From Arthrobacter bambusae (GTDB lineage: Bacteria > Actinomycetota > Actinomycetes > Actinomycetales > Micrococcaceae), in the NCBI RefSeq assembly GCF_030812595.1, contig NZ_JAUSSZ010000009.1, positions 124,001 to 188,000 on the forward strand: a stretch of 64,000 nucleotides of DNA. Reading direction: 5' to 3'. A program made the position numbers and the translations under genes. Each line of letters starts with the position of its first letter. Position 1 is the stretch's first letter. Below are positions 1 to 7,117 of this stretch, one piece after another. Under the pieces are notes generated by a model. That model was not told where the DNA came from. It saw nothing but the letters and a program-made list of their open reading frames with translations, and searched no databases.

Positions 1-1
1 C

Positions 2-310
2 GACGTCACGGTGGAAGATGTCCGCGATGAGCTCGGTCTGGGCGCCTTCACCGGGGGAGCGGTGGCCAACGTGATGAAGGCAGCCCAGCAGGAGGGCGAA
101 CGGATCCTGGACGACTGCGAAGTTGGGCTGGCCGGCCCGGGTATTGACTACGTCCGCAAGCACGCCCGCACCGTCCAGCGCTGGCTTGAGTCCGGCCGCC
201 GCTTCCGGGTGTGGACCGTTGATTCGGAGAACGATGTCGCCCTGTGCCAAGGCCTTGGCATCCACGAGATCACCACGAACAAGCCCGCGCAGGTCCTCGC
301 CCAGCTTTAG
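2..310 (+). CDS. Glycerophosphodiester phosphodiesterase, C-terminal part
   Basis: This is the last 102 codons of a gene that begins before the window. The C-terminal segment carries the end of a GDPD-type TIM barrel: a helix with RWLESGRRFRVWTVD followed by the late-barrel ITTNKPAQVL motif, where the strand/loop Thr-Asn-Lys-Pro is typical of glycerophosphodiester phosphodiesterases. The family hydrolyses deacylated phospholipids to glycerol 3-phosphate and an alcohol. The catalytic His and Glu residues lie in the missing N-terminal half, so activity cannot be judged. The reading frame is open from base 2. Confidence 0.8.
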   Translation, partial: DVTVEDVRDELGLGAFTGGAVANVMKAAQQEGERILDDCEVGLAGPGIDYVRKHARTVQRWLESGRRFRVWTVDSENDVALCQGLGIHEITTNKPAQVLAQL

Positions 311-459
311 GGTGGCGGTGGTCGGCGCCAGGTCCGGCCAGGAACAAAATATGCATCATGCTGAACTTGGTCCAGTATTTTGAATGCTTTCGGACCGTTG
401 ATGTCCTGCCAGCTACCTTCCGGTTACCGCGCCGGGCGGGGCTGTGGTTGCATGAAGAC

Positions 460-954
460 ATGCGTTTATCACGGTCCGCCCGGACAACCCAGACCCTCTC
501 CGCGGCGGCCATGAGTGCACTCCTGCTCGTCAGTGCTCGGAAGCACTTCCAGCAGCCGAGTTTCTTCGCCCCGGTGGTCCCGGACTATCTCTGCCGCGAG
601 GACCATGCGGCGGGGCGCTCCGAACTCGAAGGCAGCCAAGGCAACGACAACGCAGCCGCACCGCATAACGGCGCCCTGGCGCTCATGTCCCGGGAGGAGT
701 GGATCGCGGTGAGCGGACTGCTTGAGGCGGCTGCCGCCGTCGGGCTCCTCGTTCCTGCCACGCGCAAGGCCGCAGCCTTCGGCACCACGCTGATGTTCAC
801 GGCATTCCTGGCGGGCCACGTTGACGCGCTCCGCCGCGCCTACTCTCCCGCCGGAAGCGCGTCCGCCCGTCGGATACACACACTGCGCCTGCCTTTGCAG
901 GTCCCCCTGATCCTGTGGGCATGGAGCCTGGCTGGAGCGAAACGGGGCGAATGA
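460..954 (+). CDS. DoxX-like small membrane protein
   Basis: This 164-residue protein has an N-terminal hydrophobic helix followed by a FFAPVVPDYL segment, then EEWIAVSGLLEAAAAVGLL and further hydrophobic helices. This is the pattern of small DoxX-family membrane proteins, whose biochemical role is usually unknown. The ATG at 460 was chosen because it keeps the first membrane helix; an in-frame ATG at 511 is an alternative and neither has a strong Shine-Dalgarno. The stretch at about residues 52-70 is polar and longer than usual. The stop overlaps the ATG of the AzlC gene (ATGA), so the two are probably co-translated. Confidence 0.6.
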   Translation: MRLSRSARTTQTLSAAAMSALLLVSARKHFQQPSFFAPVVPDYLCREDHAAGRSELEGSQGNDNAAAPHNGALALMSREEWIAVSGLLEAAAAVGLLVPATRKAAAFGTTLMFTAFLAGHVDALRRAYSPAGSASARRIHTLRLPLQVPLILWAWSLAGAKRGE

Positions 955-1703
955 AACTCCTCGAATCCCCGGCGATGAAGGTGGGCCTCTCCATCAGCAT
1001 CGCAACGGGCTTGTATGGGATCTCGTTCGGGGCCTTGGCCTCGGCCTCCGGATTCACTTTCTGGCAGACCATGGCGTTCAGCCTGCTCATGTTCAGCGGT
1101 GGCTCGCAATTCGCGTTCATCGGCGTCGTGGCCGGTGGCGGCTCCGGCATTGCCGCCATGACCGCCGCCGCTCTACTGGGCCTGCGTAACGGCATCTACG
1201 GGATGCAGATGAATGCGCTGTTGCGTCCCCGCGGTTGGCTCAAGTACCCGCAAGCCCACATCACCATCGATGAATCCACGGCCACGGCGTCAGGCCAAAC
1301 CGATCCGGATGAACAACGCCGCGGCTTCTGGACCGCCGGCATCGGCATCTTCGTGCTGTGGAACATTTTCACGGCCGTCGGAGCCCTGGCCGGGGATGCC
1401 TTGGGTGACCCGAAGCAGTGGGGCCTCGACGGCGCCGCCGTGGCCGCGTTCCTGGGCTTGCTGTGGCCGAGGCTCAAGGGCCGCGAACCGTGGGCGATTG
1501 CCGCAGCCGCTGCACTGGCGACCATCGTTGCGGTCCCGTTCGTTCCCGCCGGCGTACCCATCCTTGTGGCCGCCGTCGTGGCTGGGGCCATTGGCTGGTT
1601 CAGCCACGGGCGCAGTGACGAAGGGATGGAGCCGGACCTCGATCCCTACCCGCACAGCCATTCAGACGCGGATCCTGCCAGCCGCGAAAGGAACGCCCAA
1701 TGA
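951..1703 (+). CDS. azlC: AzlC family branched-chain amino acid exporter, large subunit
   Basis: This 250-residue polytopic membrane protein shows the AzlC signature: an N-terminal LYGISFGALASASGFTFWQT region followed by SLLMFSGGSQFAFIGV and LLGLRNGIYGM. AzlC pairs with the small AzlD protein to export branched-chain amino acids and their analogues. The start at 951 overlaps the previous stop in ATGA, and its own stop overlaps the next start the same way, so azlC and azlD are translationally coupled. The C-terminal ~30 residues are hydrophilic and rich in Asp, His and Ser, which looks like a cytoplasmic tail. The substrate is inferred from the family only. Confidence 0.85.
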   Translation: MKLLESPAMKVGLSISIATGLYGISFGALASASGFTFWQTMAFSLLMFSGGSQFAFIGVVAGGGSGIAAMTAAALLGLRNGIYGMQMNALLRPRGWLKYPQAHITIDESTATASGQTDPDEQRRGFWTAGIGIFVLWNIFTAVGALAGDALGDPKQWGLDGAAVAAFLGLLWPRLKGREPWAIAAAAALATIVAVPFVPAGVPILVAAVVAGAIGWFSHGRSDEGMEPDLDPYPHSHSDADPASRERNAQ

Positions 1704-2011
1704 ATCTCTGGCTCTGGATCCTCATCGCCTGCGGGCTGGCGTACCTCACCAAGCTTTCGGGCTATTTCGTTCCGGCGAAACTACTGCGCAGTCCCCGGAT
1801 GATGCGTGTGGCCGGCACCATCACCATCGGCCTGTTGGCATCCCTGACCGTAGTCAACGCGGTAGCGTCCGGGCAGTCCCTGGCCTTCGATGCCCGGCTC
1901 GGTGCACTGGCTGCGGGCGCCGTCGCGCTGTGGCTCCGGGCCCCGTTCCTTGTGGTGGTCATTGTCGGATCAGCCGCGGCGGCGGGCCTGCGACTGCTCG
2001 GCTGGCGCTGA
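1700..2011 (+). CDS. azlD: AzlD family branched-chain amino acid transport protein, small subunit
   Basis: This 103-residue protein has about four hydrophobic segments. It carries the typical AzlD N-terminus (WLWILIACGLAYLTKLSGYFVP) and the central SLTVVNAVASG segment. The size matches AzlD proteins, which are usually 100-110 residues. It starts inside the azlC stop codon (ATGA), so it should be made together with azlC as the second half of the exporter. A TetR-type gene lies convergent just downstream; the two stops are 57 bp apart. Confidence 0.85.
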   Translation: MNLWLWILIACGLAYLTKLSGYFVPAKLLRSPRMMRVAGTITIGLLASLTVVNAVASGQSLAFDARLGALAAGAVALWLRAPFLVVVIVGSAAAAGLRLLGWR

Positions 2012-2067
2012 CCGCGACGCGCGTGGTGCCAGCCGTCGCCGCAGCGCGCAACGCCGTCGTGCGCTGA

Positions 2068-2688
2068 TTACTGGAAAATCATCCCGGGGATCGGGGTCTG
2101 TTGCGGCAGCGGGCGCGACGGCCGTTCGGTGCGGATGGCGTCCTCGAGCAGTGCAACCGGCCGTTCCCAAGCGCGGGATCCCGGCTCCATGGTGTCCACG
2201 GCGCCGATCAGCATGGCAACAAGGCGCACCATGTCCTCAATGGAAATGTCCCGGCGAAGCGAACCCTGGCCTTGGCCGCGGCTAAGGAGTTCAGCCATGG
2301 AATCGATCAAGCCGCCCGTGATGCCCACCAAGAGTCCGCGGCGGCCGGCGACGGCGCCCAGCAGGTTCGCGTCTTCGCTGGCAACCTTCACCACGGCGTC
2401 GATCACGTTGATGAGCCCGACGGCGGCATCCATGCCGGCGAGGGATTCTTCCACCACCGGGTCCACATGAAGCCTGAGTTGCCGCGACAGCGAGGCTAAG
2501 ACGAGTTGTTCTTTGTCGGCAAAGTTGCGGAACAAGGTAGCCGGGCCAACTCCCGCGGTGGCGGCGATCGTCTGGAGCGGGACCTCCGGGCCCAGCTCAC
2601 GGAAGCACTCACGCGCCGCCGTGATGATCTTGTCTACATTGCGCGCAGCGTCAGCTCTAAGTGGCTTGCGTTCCAAGGGCCGGTCCAT
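2068..2688 (-). CDS. TetR/AcrR family transcriptional regulator
   Basis: This 206-residue protein has an N-terminal TetR helix-turn-helix (about residues 14-60, with AARECFRELG, LQTIAATAGVGPATLFRNFADKEQLV) and a helical ligand-binding C-terminus. The ATG at 2688 was chosen because the HTH then starts near residue 14; a GTG three codons upstream is possible. It is divergent from the thiamine-binding gene across about 70 bp and convergent with azlCD. The target could be either neighbour; no clear operator was found. Confidence 0.85.
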   Translation of the reverse strand: MDRPLERKPLRADAARNVDKIITAARECFRELGPEVPLQTIAATAGVGPATLFRNFADKEQLVLASLSRQLRLHVDPVVEESLAGMDAAVGLINVIDAVVKVASEDANLLGAVAGRRGLLVGITGGLIDSMAELLSRGQGQGSLRRDISIEDMVRLVAMLIGAVDTMEPGSRAWERPVALLEDAIRTERPSRPLPQQTPIPGMIFQ

Positions 2689-2758
2689 GCTGTTCACAGT
2701 AGCAACGGAGGGGCTCCAATCACTTTTGTGACATTCTTGCGCGTGAAAGACTGGATTC

Positions 2759-3085
2759 ATGTTGCTTGCCTTTTCAGTTGCCCCGTCCGGCCAGCCCGCT
2801 GCTGGCGCCGTTTCTGCCTCCGCGGACGGTTCCGTGCACGACGCCGTTGCCGAGGCCGTGAAGATCGTCCGCGAATCCGGGCTCCCCAACCAGACGGACT
2901 CCATGTTCACCACCATCGAGGGTGAGTGGGATGAGGTGTTCGACGTCGTGAAGCGCGCCACCGAGGCGGTGGGCAAGTATGGCAGCCGCGTTTCTCTCGT
3001 GATCAAAGCGGATATCCGGCCGGGATATGCGGGCGAGATTACGGGCAAAGTCGAGCGGCTGGAGCGGGCGATCAACGAGGGATAG
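2759..3085 (+). CDS. Thiamine-binding protein, MTH1187/YkoF-like family
   Basis: This 108-residue cytoplasmic protein matches the single-domain MTH1187/YkoF-like fold. It has an N-terminal LAFSVAPSG strand, a helix from SVHDAVAEAVKIVRESG, the PNQTDSMFTTIEGEWDEVFDVVKRA segment and a final KVERLERAINEG helix. Members bind thiamine or a related pyrimidine. No thiamine riboswitch is visible upstream, and the nearest gene is a divergent TetR regulator, so a role in thiamine supply rests on family alone. Confidence 0.75.
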   Translation: MLLAFSVAPSGQPAAGAVSASADGSVHDAVAEAVKIVRESGLPNQTDSMFTTIEGEWDEVFDVVKRATEAVGKYGSRVSLVIKADIRPGYAGEITGKVERLERAINEG

Positions 3086-3176
3086 CCGCTTCCTTTCGGA
3101 GCTCGCACGGGTGCTCGGTGAGCTGGAGGGGTTGCGGTTTATCGCTAGGGCGCGCCGCGCCGTGCGGAGATCCAGG

Positions 3177-3497
3177 TCAGGCAATGCCAAGGAAGACCAG
3201 CAGTGCCCGCTCCACTGCGACCAGTTCCATTGCCGTCAGGTGCCCCAACCGCTTGTGAGTGTTGGCCAGGGGCACAGTGGTCAGCTTGTCGATCATGAGC
3301 TGGCTTTTCTGCGTCAGGCCCGTCCGGGCGGAGGGTTCCACCGGGATCCGCAGCAGCGGCGCATCTTTCAGGGTGGAGGTCAGCGGGATTACCGTCACGG
3401 AGCCCACGTCCTCGAACCGGTCATCCTGGATGACCAGCGCCGGTCGGGGCTTGGAGGCGTATTCCCCGCCGGCCACCGTCCAGATCTCGCTCCTCAC
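3177..3497 (-). CDS. MazF/PemK family toxin (mRNA endoribonuclease)
   Basis: This 106-residue protein has the PemK/MazF fold signature: an N-terminal strand with SEIWTVAGG, then KPRPALVIQDD, TVIPLTSTL, the R-containing loop and SQLMIDKLTTVP. The family cleaves single-stranded mRNA at short motifs and is neutralised by a co-encoded antitoxin. The GTG start at 3497 overlaps the antitoxin stop as GTGA, the expected arrangement for a coupled toxin-antitoxin pair. An upstream in-frame ATG would extend into the antitoxin gene and is rejected. Confidence 0.85.
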   Translation of the reverse strand: MRSEIWTVAGGEYASKPRPALVIQDDRFEDVGSVTVIPLTSTLKDAPLLRIPVEPSARTGLTQKSQLMIDKLTTVPLANTHKRLGHLTAMELVAVERALLVFLGIA

Positions 3498-3709
3498 TCC
3501 TCGTCCCAGGACACGGAAACCGCGTCGATCCACTCGTGAATGTCCTCGTGCCGGTCGGACTCCGCCACAATGGCGCTCTGCCGCTTCGCCTCCTCAGCGA
3601 AGGACCTGGAGCGGGTGTCCGGGACCCACACCTGAATCGGCCGGAAGCCTGCTTCACGCATCCGGCGCCTGTGCTCACTGACTCGGTCCCTCACACTCAT
3701 GATTTCCAT
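3494..3709 (-). CDS. Antitoxin, MazE/DUF3018-like
   Basis: This 71-residue basic-then-acidic protein has an N-terminal RVSEHRRRMREAGFRPIQVWVPDTRS, a pattern seen in DUF3018-type antitoxins where a short N-terminal DNA-binding strand is followed by an acidic tail that wraps the toxin. It precedes the MazF-like toxin and overlaps it by four bases. The ATG at 3709 was taken; a second ATG three codons in is equally possible. By family, the pair would be autoregulated through the antitoxin binding its own promoter. Confidence 0.75.
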   Translation of the reverse strand: MEIMSVRDRVSEHRRRMREAGFRPIQVWVPDTRSRSFAEEAKRQSAIVAESDRHEDIHEWIDAVSVSWDEE

Positions 3710-3846
3710 TGTTCATGTAACACGCGCGGGTGGTAGAGCGCGAGTCCTCGGACACCTTCAGTTACGACGGTGCCGGACGCCTCCTTGCCGACAAGCGGAG
3801 TGGCCGGTCCTTCCCTCCTCCCCATCCCCGGTGCCAGACTGGGGCC

Positions 3847-4530
3847 ATGTTTGAACACAAGGCCCAGCCCGGCTGGGTGGCCGTCGAAGACTACCTGTCC
3901 ACCGCCGTCGTCCGCCCGAACGCTGCGCTCAAACACGCCGTGCAGACCGCCCTCGACGCCGGGATGCCTCCCATCGAGGTGGCGCCCAACGCCGGCAAGC
4001 TGCTCAAGATCCTGGTGCAGCTGTCCGGCGCGCGGCGCGTACTGGAAATAGGTACGCTTGCCGGCTTCAGTGCGATCTGGATGGCCCAGGGGCTGCCCGA
4101 CGACGGCCGCCTGGTCACGTGCGAATACCTCCCGAAACACGCTGAAATCGCCCGGGCAAACGTCGACATGGCTGGGATCGGCCACAAAGTCGATATCCGG
4201 ATCGGCCCGGCGTTGGAGACGCTTGCGGCGCTGGCCGATGATCCCACACGGGACGGCCCGTTCGACTTCGTCTTCATTGATGCCGACAAGGAGAACGATT
4301 CCACCTACCTGGACTGGGCGATTCGGCTCGGGAGGCCGGGCACGGTGATCGTGATGGACAACGTGATCTGGGAGGGCGCCATCCTGGATCCTTCCATGGA
4401 CGAGGTGAATGCCCCTGGCATCGTGGGGGCGCTGGAGATGATGGGCAAGGATCCGCGCCTTGACGCAACGGCAATCCAGACGGTTGGATCCAAGGGCTGG
4501 GACGGCTTCGCGATAGCCCGGGTGGTGTGA
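3847..4530 (+). CDS. O-methyltransferase, class I SAM-dependent (CCoAOMT-like)
   Basis: This 227-residue protein fits the family 3 / caffeoyl-CoA O-methyltransferase fold: SAM motif I VLEIGTLAGFSAIWMA near residues 61-76, the acidic metal-site motif FDFVFIDADKEN near 139-150, and a VMDNVIW strand after it. These enzymes transfer a methyl group from SAM to a hydroxyl of a small molecule with a divalent metal. The ATG at 3847 was chosen because the upstream in-frame extension lacks family features. It sits alone between mazEF and a GNAT gene; the substrate is unknown. Confidence 0.8.
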   Translation: MFEHKAQPGWVAVEDYLSTAVVRPNAALKHAVQTALDAGMPPIEVAPNAGKLLKILVQLSGARRVLEIGTLAGFSAIWMAQGLPDDGRLVTCEYLPKHAEIARANVDMAGIGHKVDIRIGPALETLAALADDPTRDGPFDFVFIDADKENDSTYLDWAIRLGRPGTVIVMDNVIWEGAILDPSMDEVNAPGIVGALEMMGKDPRLDATAIQTVGSKGWDGFAIARVV

Positions 4531-4545
4531 GGTTAGGCTGTGCGC

Positions 4546-5049
4546 ATGGAATTTACCCTCCGCCCGGCAATGGTGGACGATGTTGAGGCCCTGACACGCA
4601 TGCATTTGGCTGCCTGGCGGGAAAGCTACGGGCACCTCCTGCCCGAGGAGTTCTTCGCCTTCCGTGAGGCCACTATCAACACTCGGATCGAGCGGCAGCG
4701 GGAAGCGTTGGGTGGCTCTTACAGCCCGATGCTCGCCCATGATCCCGACGGTGCCGTGGTGGGCATCGCTTCTGCCGGCGAGTCCCGCGATGAGGATTCG
4801 CCATGCGAGCTGGAACTGCAGATGATCTACACCTTGCGACGTGTTCACGGTTTGGGCGTGGGGCAAGCATTGGTCGACGCGGTTATCGGCAACGCTGCCG
4901 CTTACTTGTGGGTGCTTGAGGACAATCCACGCGCCCAGGCTTTCTATCGCAAGAATGGATTCCGGGCCGACGGTAGGCGCCAGTTATTGCCCCCGGACTG
5001 GCACGAGCTGCCGGAAATCCGGATGGTGCGCACCGCCGTCGGGGGCTGA
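4546..5049 (+). CDS. GNAT family N-acetyltransferase
   Basis: This 167-residue protein has the GNAT core: FTLRPAMVDDVEALTRMHLAAW at the start, a central LQMIYTLRRVHGLGVGQALVDAVI segment matching the acetyl-CoA binding R/Q-x-x-G-x-G/A loop, and AYLWVLEDNPRAQAFYRKNGFRADG near the end. It probably acetylates an amine of a small molecule or protein. The ATG at 4546 was preferred; a GTG six bases upstream is in frame. The last codons lie inside a 22-bp sequence that recurs just downstream. Confidence 0.8.
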   Translation: MEFTLRPAMVDDVEALTRMHLAAWRESYGHLLPEEFFAFREATINTRIERQREALGGSYSPMLAHDPDGAVVGIASAGESRDEDSPCELELQMIYTLRRVHGLGVGQALVDAVIGNAAAYLWVLEDNPRAQAFYRKNGFRADGRRQLLPPDWHELPEIRMVRTAVGG

Positions 5050-5085
5050 CCAGGAGGAGGTTCGCACCGCCGTCGGGGGCTGACC
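5030..5085. repeat. 22-bp direct repeat spanning the end of the GNAT gene
   Basis: The 22 bases at 5030-5051, covering the last codons and stop of the acetyltransferase gene, recur exactly at 5064-5085. The offset of 34 bp shifts the reading frame, so the second copy is not an extension of the protein. It looks like a small recent tandem duplication. Confidence 0.8.
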
Positions 5086-5139
5086 GCACGGCGCCGGCGT
5101 CAACTAGGGTTGAAGCATGACCGAAACAGGGCAGCTGTA

Positions 5140-6042
5140 GTGGCGAAGCGCGGCAAGGGCAGGGGCCCCGGGCAAGCTGGCGGGGTTATCGAGGTGCCCG
5201 AGGGCACGAAACCGAACGGTCCCGTGGCGGGTGTCTACTACATCGACACGGGCGACTGCGAACTCGTGGCAGATCCGGACAATTCCACCGGCTGGCTTCT
5301 GAGGATCAATGGCGTGATGAGTTCGCACATCGATGTCGCGGACCCGCTGTTCCTGGACTTTGAGTACATGCGCTGGATTGCTGCGTTGGTCGAGTCCAAA
5401 TGGCCGCGCCCATCCAAACCCAAGCTGCGTGCCTTGCACCTCGGCGGCGGAGCCTGTTCCCTGGCCCGGTACTTCCACGCCGCCTACCCTGAGGCACGCC
5501 AAGTGGTGGTGGAACTCGACGGCAAGCTGGCCGAATATGTGCGCGGCTGGTTCGAACTCCCGAAGGCCCCGTTGCTTCGAATCCGGGTCGGCGAAGCCAG
5601 GGAGGTTACGGAAGGCCTCACTCCGGGCACCCGCGACCTCATCATCCGGGACGTTTTCTCCGGCGCCCTCACTCCGAGGGCCCTCACAACCCGCGAATTC
5701 AACGATCATGCGCAAAGGGTGCTGGCTCCTGGCGGGCTTTATGTGGTGAATTCCGGAGATGCCCCGGACCTCAAGAACGCCCGTGAAGACGCCGCCACCA
5801 TTGCAGACACCTTTGCGCACACCATGATCATTGCCGACCCCGCGATGCTCAAGGGGCGGCGGTACGGAAACATGATCATGGCCGGTAGTCACGAGCCTTT
5901 CGGCGACGATCCCCAACTCGCCCGGAAGCTGCTCGGCGGGGCGGTGCCCGCGCATATCTGGGACGATGCCAGGGTCCGGGCATTCGTCGCGGGCGCCCAG
6001 ATCCGGTATGACCCCGTACCGACCCCATCGACTGCTCCGTAA
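5140..6042 (+). CDS. Spermidine synthase-like protein
   Basis: This 300-residue protein resembles the stand-alone spermidine-synthase-like proteins of actinobacteria. It has a beta-rich N-terminus (GVYYIDTGDCELV), a Rossmann motif LHLGGGACSLARYFHAAYP, an acidic strand VVVELDGKLAEYVR and a DVFSGALTPRALTT loop corresponding to the catalytic region of aminopropyltransferases. Actual polyamine synthesis is uncertain. The GTG at 5140 was chosen; a TTG at 5110 is possible. A seven-codon mini-ORF (ATG 5117) ends in TAG that overlaps this GTG. The final codons and the stop lie in the left arm of a 62-bp palindromic repeat. Confidence 0.7.
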   Translation: MAKRGKGRGPGQAGGVIEVPEGTKPNGPVAGVYYIDTGDCELVADPDNSTGWLLRINGVMSSHIDVADPLFLDFEYMRWIAALVESKWPRPSKPKLRALHLGGGACSLARYFHAAYPEARQVVVELDGKLAEYVRGWFELPKAPLLRIRVGEAREVTEGLTPGTRDLIIRDVFSGALTPRALTTREFNDHAQRVLAPGGLYVVNSGDAPDLKNAREDAATIADTFAHTMIIADPAMLKGRRYGNMIMAGSHEPFGDDPQLARKLLGGAVPAHIWDDARVRAFVAGAQIRYDPVPTPSTAP

Positions 6043-6087
6043 CTGTCGTTTACGGGGCCCAAAACGACCACTTCTCAGCAGTCGACG
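6026..6087. repeat. 62-bp palindromic intergenic repeat, copy A
   Basis: This is one of three gapless 62-bp imperfect palindromes in the window (also at 15872 and 54531). The arms are about 27 bases with a short GC-rich centre. The left arm supplies the last codons and TAA stop of the spermidine-synthase-like gene. Copy A has mismatches in the arm at pairs 12:51 and 13:50, unlike the other copies. It lies between convergent genes, so the hairpin could end transcription from both sides. Confidence 0.85.
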
Positions 6088-6091
6088 TTCG

Positions 6092-6988
6092 TTAGTGGCG
6101 CGCGAGGAGCAGCTCGCGATGGGCGGCCGTCTCCTCCTGCAGGGCGTGCACGACGGCGGCAACGGCCGGGCGGCGCATCGAGTCGGGCCGCAGGACCATC
6201 CAGTAGGGGAGCAGCTCCGCGAAATCCGAGGGCAGCAGCCGCACCAGGTCAGCGTGCCGGTCCGCCATGAAGCACGGCAGGAAGCCGATGCCGGCCCCGG
6301 CGCGCGTCGCTTCCACGTGGACGAAGACATTGGTGGAGCTCAAGCCGTCGCGCATGGACGGGACAAGCCGGCGAGGGGCATCGAGATCGTCCACTTGCAG
6401 CATGGAGTCCACGAAATAGACCAGTTGATGCCGCGTGAGCTCTTCGACTGTGCCGGGCATGCCGTGAAAAGCCAAGTACTCGCGCGACGCATACATTCCG
6501 AGCATGTATTCGCCCAGCAGCACAGCCTCGGCCCGGTGCACCTGGGGTTCGCCCACCACCACCTCAAGGTCCAGGCCGGAACGCTGCTGGAGCGCCCGAC
6601 GGGTCACGGTGATGATCTCGACGGTGAGTCCGGGATGCGATCGCCGCAAGCGCGCCACGGCGGGTGCCGCGATGTATGCGCTGAAACCGTCAGTTGCGGT
6701 CATGCGTACGACGCCGGCAATAGGGTCCGGCGCGCGGTCTTCGGATCCCAGCGCGCCCACCGCCGCTTCGATCCGCTCTGCCACGCCCACGGCCTCGGCG
6801 CCAAGCTCCGTGATTTCCCAACCGCCTGCCGCCCGCGCGAGGACCCTGCCGCCGAGAGCCTTTTCGAGCGCCGCGATCCTGCGGGAAACGGTGGTGTGGT
6901 TCAGTCCCAAGGCTTGGGCCGCCGTCGTGAACTTACCTGAGCGCGATACCGCGAGGAGGACCAGAAGATCGTCGGGATTCGGATTCAT
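6092..6988 (-). CDS. LysR family transcriptional regulator
   Basis: This 298-residue protein has a standard LysR N-terminus: LLVLLAVSRSGKFTTAAQALGLNHTTVSRRIAALEKALG within residues 6-45, then a two-lobed effector-binding domain. The ATG at 6988 gives the usual LysR length. It is divergent from the MHS transporter and 3-hydroxybutyrate dehydrogenase genes across 129 bp, so it is probably their regulator. In that gap an inverted TATTG(7025)-N19-CAATA(7053) pair and a CTCATTTGAG palindrome (about 7054) are candidate binding sites, though weak. Confidence 0.85.
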   Translation of the reverse strand: MNPNPDDLLVLLAVSRSGKFTTAAQALGLNHTTVSRRIAALEKALGGRVLARAAGGWEITELGAEAVGVAERIEAAVGALGSEDRAPDPIAGVVRMTATDGFSAYIAAPAVARLRRSHPGLTVEIITVTRRALQQRSGLDLEVVVGEPQVHRAEAVLLGEYMLGMYASREYLAFHGMPGTVEELTRHQLVYFVDSMLQVDDLDAPRRLVPSMRDGLSSTNVFVHVEATRAGAGIGFLPCFMADRHADLVRLLPSDFAELLPYWMVLRPDSMRRPAVAAVVHALQEETAAHRELLLARH

Positions 6989-7117
6989 ATCTGCAATTCT
7001 GCACACACCGGGTGCCATTTTGGCTATTGAAGCAGCCGTAATGTGCGGCAATACTCATTTGAGCATTTCGTGTTGTGGATCACAGCACGTGTCAATGTGG
7101 ACACTAAGGAGATGGAC

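Noticed and set aside
2689..2758. Thiamine riboswitch ahead of the thiamine-binding gene
   Set aside because: The gap is only about 70 bp and has no THI-box-like sequence.
3697..4866. 389-codon antisense frame across the methyltransferase and GNAT genes
   Set aside because: The translation is His/Gly/Arg-rich without fold signatures, and both sense genes are supported by motifs.
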